Shown here: positions 5,310 through 7,830 of the stretch, in pieces
Layout: every line of letters begins with the position of its first letter
Position numbering within the stretch: position 1 is the first letter of the stretch
DNA from: Thermoplasmata archaeon
Lineage (GTDB): Archaea > Thermoplasmatota > Thermoplasmata > Thermoplasmatales > Thermoplasmataceae
Assembly: GCA_021790415.1 (NCBI GenBank)
Contig: JAJYDZ010000065.1
Coordinates: 1-7,830 of the forward strand
Length of the DNA: 7,830 bases
Direction of reading: 5' to 3'
Program-made: the position numbers and the translations under genes
Notes under the pieces: model-generated
What the model saw: only the letters and a program-made list of their open reading frames with translations
Databases searched by the model: none
Told to the model about the DNA's origin: nothing

Positions 5310-5331
5310 TACTCCAACAAAATTACCTAAT

Positions 5332-7830
5332 ATGTCAAAATATGCAATAATTAAAGAATTGGAGCTGAATGGTAAAAAGTTCAAATATTTTTCATTGCCT
5401 GAACTGCAGTCAAAGAATCATAATATCTCAAGACTCCCATTTTCACTTAGAATTGTACTTGAATCTGTAATCCGGAATTCGACAAAAGGTCTTGCCAATG
5501 AAAAAGATATTGAAAATATTCTTGAATGGAATGCGAAGGAACCTGCTGACTCAGAAATACCCTTTACGGTTTCACGAGTTCTAATGCAGGATTTCACAGG
5601 TATTCCAGCCATAGTCGATCTCGCATCTATGAGGGATACCGTAGTTCGCCTTGGCAAAGATCCCGATGTTATAGAGCCAGAAGTTCCCGTTGATCTGGTA
5701 ATAGATCACTCGGTTCAGGTTAATTACTTCGGAGATGATGAATCGTTCCAGAAAAACGTTGAGGAAGAGTTCCGAAAAAATGGAGAAAGGTACCAGTTTC
5801 TGAAATGGGCCCAGGGAAGCATGAAGAACCTGAGGATAGTCCCACCATCAACAGGAATTGTGCATCAGGTAAATCTGGAGTATCTTGCGAAGCTCGTTTA
5901 TACAAAGAAAGAAGGAAATGAAGAATTTGCATATTTTGATTCTCTAGTAGGTACGGATTCACACACGACAATGGTCAATGGACTTGGAGTTGCGGGGTGG
6001 GGTGTAGGTGGAATAGAGGCAGAAGCAGCAATGCTGGGACAGCCTGTCACCTTTCAAACGCCTAGCGTTGTGGGCGTAAACCTTCATGGTTCTCTTCGAT
6101 CCGGAATTACCGCGACAGATCTGGTCCTTACCGTAACGGAAATTCTCAGAAAGGCAAAGGTCGTGGGAAAATTCGTTGAATTCTTTGGGAGCGGTATTAA
6201 GAGTCTTTCCTTGCCTGACAGGGCAACTGTATCCAACATGTGTCCTGAATATGGAGCCACTATGGCTCTGTTTCCCATAGACGATGAAACCCTATCATAC
6301 CTGAGAATAACGGGGAGATCAGAAGAGCAAATTGCACTGGTAAAGAAATATTTTGAAGCACAGGGACTCTTTGCATATACAGGTGGAGCGGAATACAGCG
6401 AAATCATTGATATAGATTTGGAAAGCATTGTTCCAGTTATTGCTGGACCAAAACTTCCACAGCAAAAAGTTCAACTTAAGGATGCGGGAAGAAGCTTTCT
6501 CAAATTCATGGAAGAATCAGGTGCCAAACAATCAGGAAAGGGCCAAACAGTTCAGGTTAGCCTGAAGACTGAAAAGATAAAAATATCAGGAAGAGAGGAA
6601 ACTCTCTCCGAAGGAGATGTTGTAATTGCTGCAATTACCAGCTGTACAAATACTAGCAATCCAAGAGTTATGGTTGGTGCTGGACTTCTGGCTAAAAAGG
6701 CCGTTGAAAAAGGATTAACGGTCTCTCCAAAAGTGAAAACAAGCCTGGCTCCCGGGTCAAGGGTTGTTACCTCATATTTGGAGCAAAGCGGTTTGCAAAG
6801 ATATCTGGATGAATTGGGATTCTATCTTGTTGGATATGGATGCACAACATGTATAGGCAATTCTGGACCGCTCCCGGAAGTGATTGAACAAGCTATTGAT
6901 TCAGAAAATCTCTCAACTGTGGCGGTACTGTCAGGGAATAGGAATTTCGAAGCAAGAATACACAAGAGCGTAAAAGCAAACTATCTGATGTCACCACCTC
7001 TCGTGGTAGCTTTTGCACTTGCTGGAAAGATCATAATAGATATGGAAAAGGAACCGATTGGTACCTCCAAAGACGGAAAACCAGTTTACCTTAGAGACAT
7101 ATGGCCGTCTGAAAGCGAAATAACTGAAATTATAAATAAAAAAATCACGGAATCAATGTACGAGTCCAATTATAAGAATATAGGAAACTTCAGTGAAATG
7201 TGGAATAATCTGAAAGCACCATCCGGGGACATATACAAATGGGATGAAAAAAGCACATATATTAGGAATCCGCCTTTTTTCCAGAATTTTACTAAGGAAG
7301 AGGAGAAAGTATCGGGGCAATTTAATAATCTTGCTGTGTTAGCTGTACTTGGAGATTCTGTAACTACAGATCATATATCCCCAGCTGGAAACATTTCAAA
7401 GGATAGCCCTGCAGGTAAATATCTTACATCTCATGGAGTAACCTATGAAGACTTCAATTCGTTTGGTTCAAGACGCGGCAATCATGAAGTGATGATGAGA
7501 GGCACCTTTGGAAACAATAGGATCCAGAACCTGCTTGTGGATAAGCAGGGACCTTATACTAAGTTATTCCCCTCTGGAGAAGTCACATGGCTTTTTGATG
7601 CCTCTGAACAATATTCCAAGAGGAATTTGGGAAGCATAGTTTTTGCAGGTAAAGAATATGGAACAGGCTCATCCAGGGACTGGGCTGCAAAAGGACCATA
7701 CCTTCTCGGGGTTAAGGTAGTTATTGCAGAGAGCTATGAAAGAATTCACAGAAGCAATCTGGTGGGAATGGGAGTGCTTCCATTGCAATTTTTGAAGGGC
7801 AGGAATTTCAAATATCTGAACATTGATCCC
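5332..7830 (+). CDS. acnA: Aconitate hydratase (aconitase A), C-terminus cut by window edge
   Basis: The enzyme isomerises citrate to isocitrate through cis-aconitate in the citric acid cycle and carries a [4Fe-4S] cluster. The frame is open without interruption for 833 codons and runs off the window; the family is usually about 890-920 residues, so roughly 55-90 are missing. Cluster ligands are Cys438 (SCTNTSNP) and Cys504 and Cys507 (GCTTCIGNSGP). GTDSHTT (207-213) supplies active-site Asp209 and His211. DHSVQV and GWGVGGIEAE are typical of the AcnA/IRP type, and GTGSSRDWAAKGP near 778-790 holds the catalytic serine loop of the swivelling C-terminal domain. The last visible residues, RIHRSNLVGMGVLPLQF, are also conserved. 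The ATG at 5332 starts a typical N-terminus that reaches the conserved LPFSLRI segment at about residue 38. It is divergent from the dehydratase gene. Nothing suggests inactivation. Confidence 0.97.
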   Translation, partial: MSKYAIIKELELNGKKFKYFSLPELQSKNHNISRLPFSLRIVLESVIRNSTKGLANEKDIENILEWNAKEPADSEIPFTVSRVLMQDFTGIPAIVDLASMRDTVVRLGKDPDVIEPEVPVDLVIDHSVQVNYFGDDESFQKNVEEEFRKNGERYQFLKWAQGSMKNLRIVPPSTGIVHQVNLEYLAKLVYTKKEGNEEFAYFDSLVGTDSHTTMVNGLGVAGWGVGGIEAEAAMLGQPVTFQTPSVVGVNLHGSLRSGITATDLVLTVTEILRKAKVVGKFVEFFGSGIKSLSLPDRATVSNMCPEYGATMALFPIDDETLSYLRITGRSEEQIALVKKYFEAQGLFAYTGGAEYSEIIDIDLESIVPVIAGPKLPQQKVQLKDAGRSFLKFMEESGAKQSGKGQTVQVSLKTEKIKISGREETLSEGDVVIAAITSCTNTSNPRVMVGAGLLAKKAVEKGLTVSPKVKTSLAPGSRVVTSYLEQSGLQRYLDELGFYLVGYGCTTCIGNSGPLPEVIEQAIDSENLSTVAVLSGNRNFEARIHKSVKANYLMSPPLVVAFALAGKIIIDMEKEPIGTSKDGKPVYLRDIWPSESEITEIINKKITESMYESNYKNIGNFSEMWNNLKAPSGDIYKWDEKSTYIRNPPFFQNFTKEEEKVSGQFNNLAVLAVLGDSVTTDHISPAGNISKDSPAGKYLTSHGVTYEDFNSFGSRRGNHEVMMRGTFGNNRIQNLLVDKQGPYTKLFPSGEVTWLFDASEQYSKRNLGSIVFAGKEYGTGSSRDWAAKGPYLLGVKVVIAESYERIHRSNLVGMGVLPLQFLKGRNFKYLNIDP

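Larger units (their letters stand above)
4909..5331. other. Divergent intergenic region with promoters and unidentified broken frames
   Basis: This 423-base stretch separates the dehydratase (leftward) from acnA (rightward). The left 130 bases are AT-rich and hold TATA-like elements and a 16-bp palindrome. The right part (about 5040-5320) has more mixed composition and looks protein-like, but no complete frame stands out. On the minus strand an open stretch of about 90 codons (about 5021-5299) lacks an ATG near its beginning and includes the protein-like segments HHELEFLLDRR and LVTLKIYAGMKQYA. On the plus strand short frames are broken by stops. I cannot assign it to a family. A decayed gene, for example from a mobile element, is possible but unproven. 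No tRNA, rRNA or C/D box RNA was found here. Confidence 0.5.

Noticed and set aside
5219..5350. 43-codon plus-strand frame overlapping the acnA start
   Set aside because: It overlaps acnA out of frame, lacks a ribosome-binding site, resembles no family I know and ends just after the acnA ATG.
5418..6428. Three minus-strand frames (5418-5657, 5720-5971, 6084-6428)
   Set aside because: They lie wholly inside acnA on the opposite strand and show no motif of their own.
1..7830. CRISPR array, tRNA, rRNA or intact insertion sequence
   Set aside because: No regularly spaced repeats, cloverleaf, rRNA-like stretch or terminal inverted repeats with a transposase were found on either strand.

Overview
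The window looks like a chromosomal segment of a euryarchaeon of the Thermoplasmatales type, a heterotroph related to Thermoplasma, Picrophilus or Ferroplasma. This placement is an inference from three things. The gene content includes a gluconate-dehydratase-type enolase-superfamily enzyme of the archaeal Entner-Doudoroff pathway and a KaiC/RAD55-like ATPase with a coiled-coil head. The intergenic DNA is AT-rich. TATA-like boxes sit about 25-33 bases before most start codons, as expected for leaderless or nearly leaderless archaeal transcripts. No 16S gene is present to fix the species.

Layout. On the minus strand, read right to left, are a gluconate/galactonate dehydratase (3709-4908), a KaiC-like ATPase overlapping its stop codon (2753-3712), a CDGSH iron-sulfur miniprotein (2489-2695), a 51-residue Cys/His-rich miniprotein (2260-2415), serine hydroxymethyltransferase glyA (698-1987) and the PLP-synthase glutaminase pdxT (13-636). 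On the plus strand are a C/D box guide RNA (2098-2156), divergent from glyA, and aconitase acnA (5332 to the window edge), divergent from the dehydratase. The 423-base gap between the dehydratase and acnA holds promoters, a perfect 16-bp palindrome and a stretch of broken reading frames that may be a gene relic.

How the genes fit together. The dehydratase feeds sugar acids into 2-keto-3-deoxy acid catabolism, and aconitase belongs to the citric acid cycle that would oxidise the resulting pyruvate. pdxT helps make pyridoxal phosphate, the cofactor of its upstream neighbour GlyA. The two metal-site miniproteins form a small Fe-S/metal-binding pair. The ATPase is translationally coupled to the dehydratase by a TTGA overlap with its own GGTGA ribosome-binding site.

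The most interesting items are two genes that ordinary ORF calling would miss: (1) a complete C/D box sRNA with C, D', C' and D boxes, a 5-bp terminal stem and a correctly placed TATA-like element, whose D guide has 8 contiguous complementary bases to the universal decoding-centre segment of 16S rRNA and would point to C1402 (E. coli numbering); and (2) the 51-aa protein with three CGC-type clusters and an HGHQH segment, a likely metal-binding peptide.
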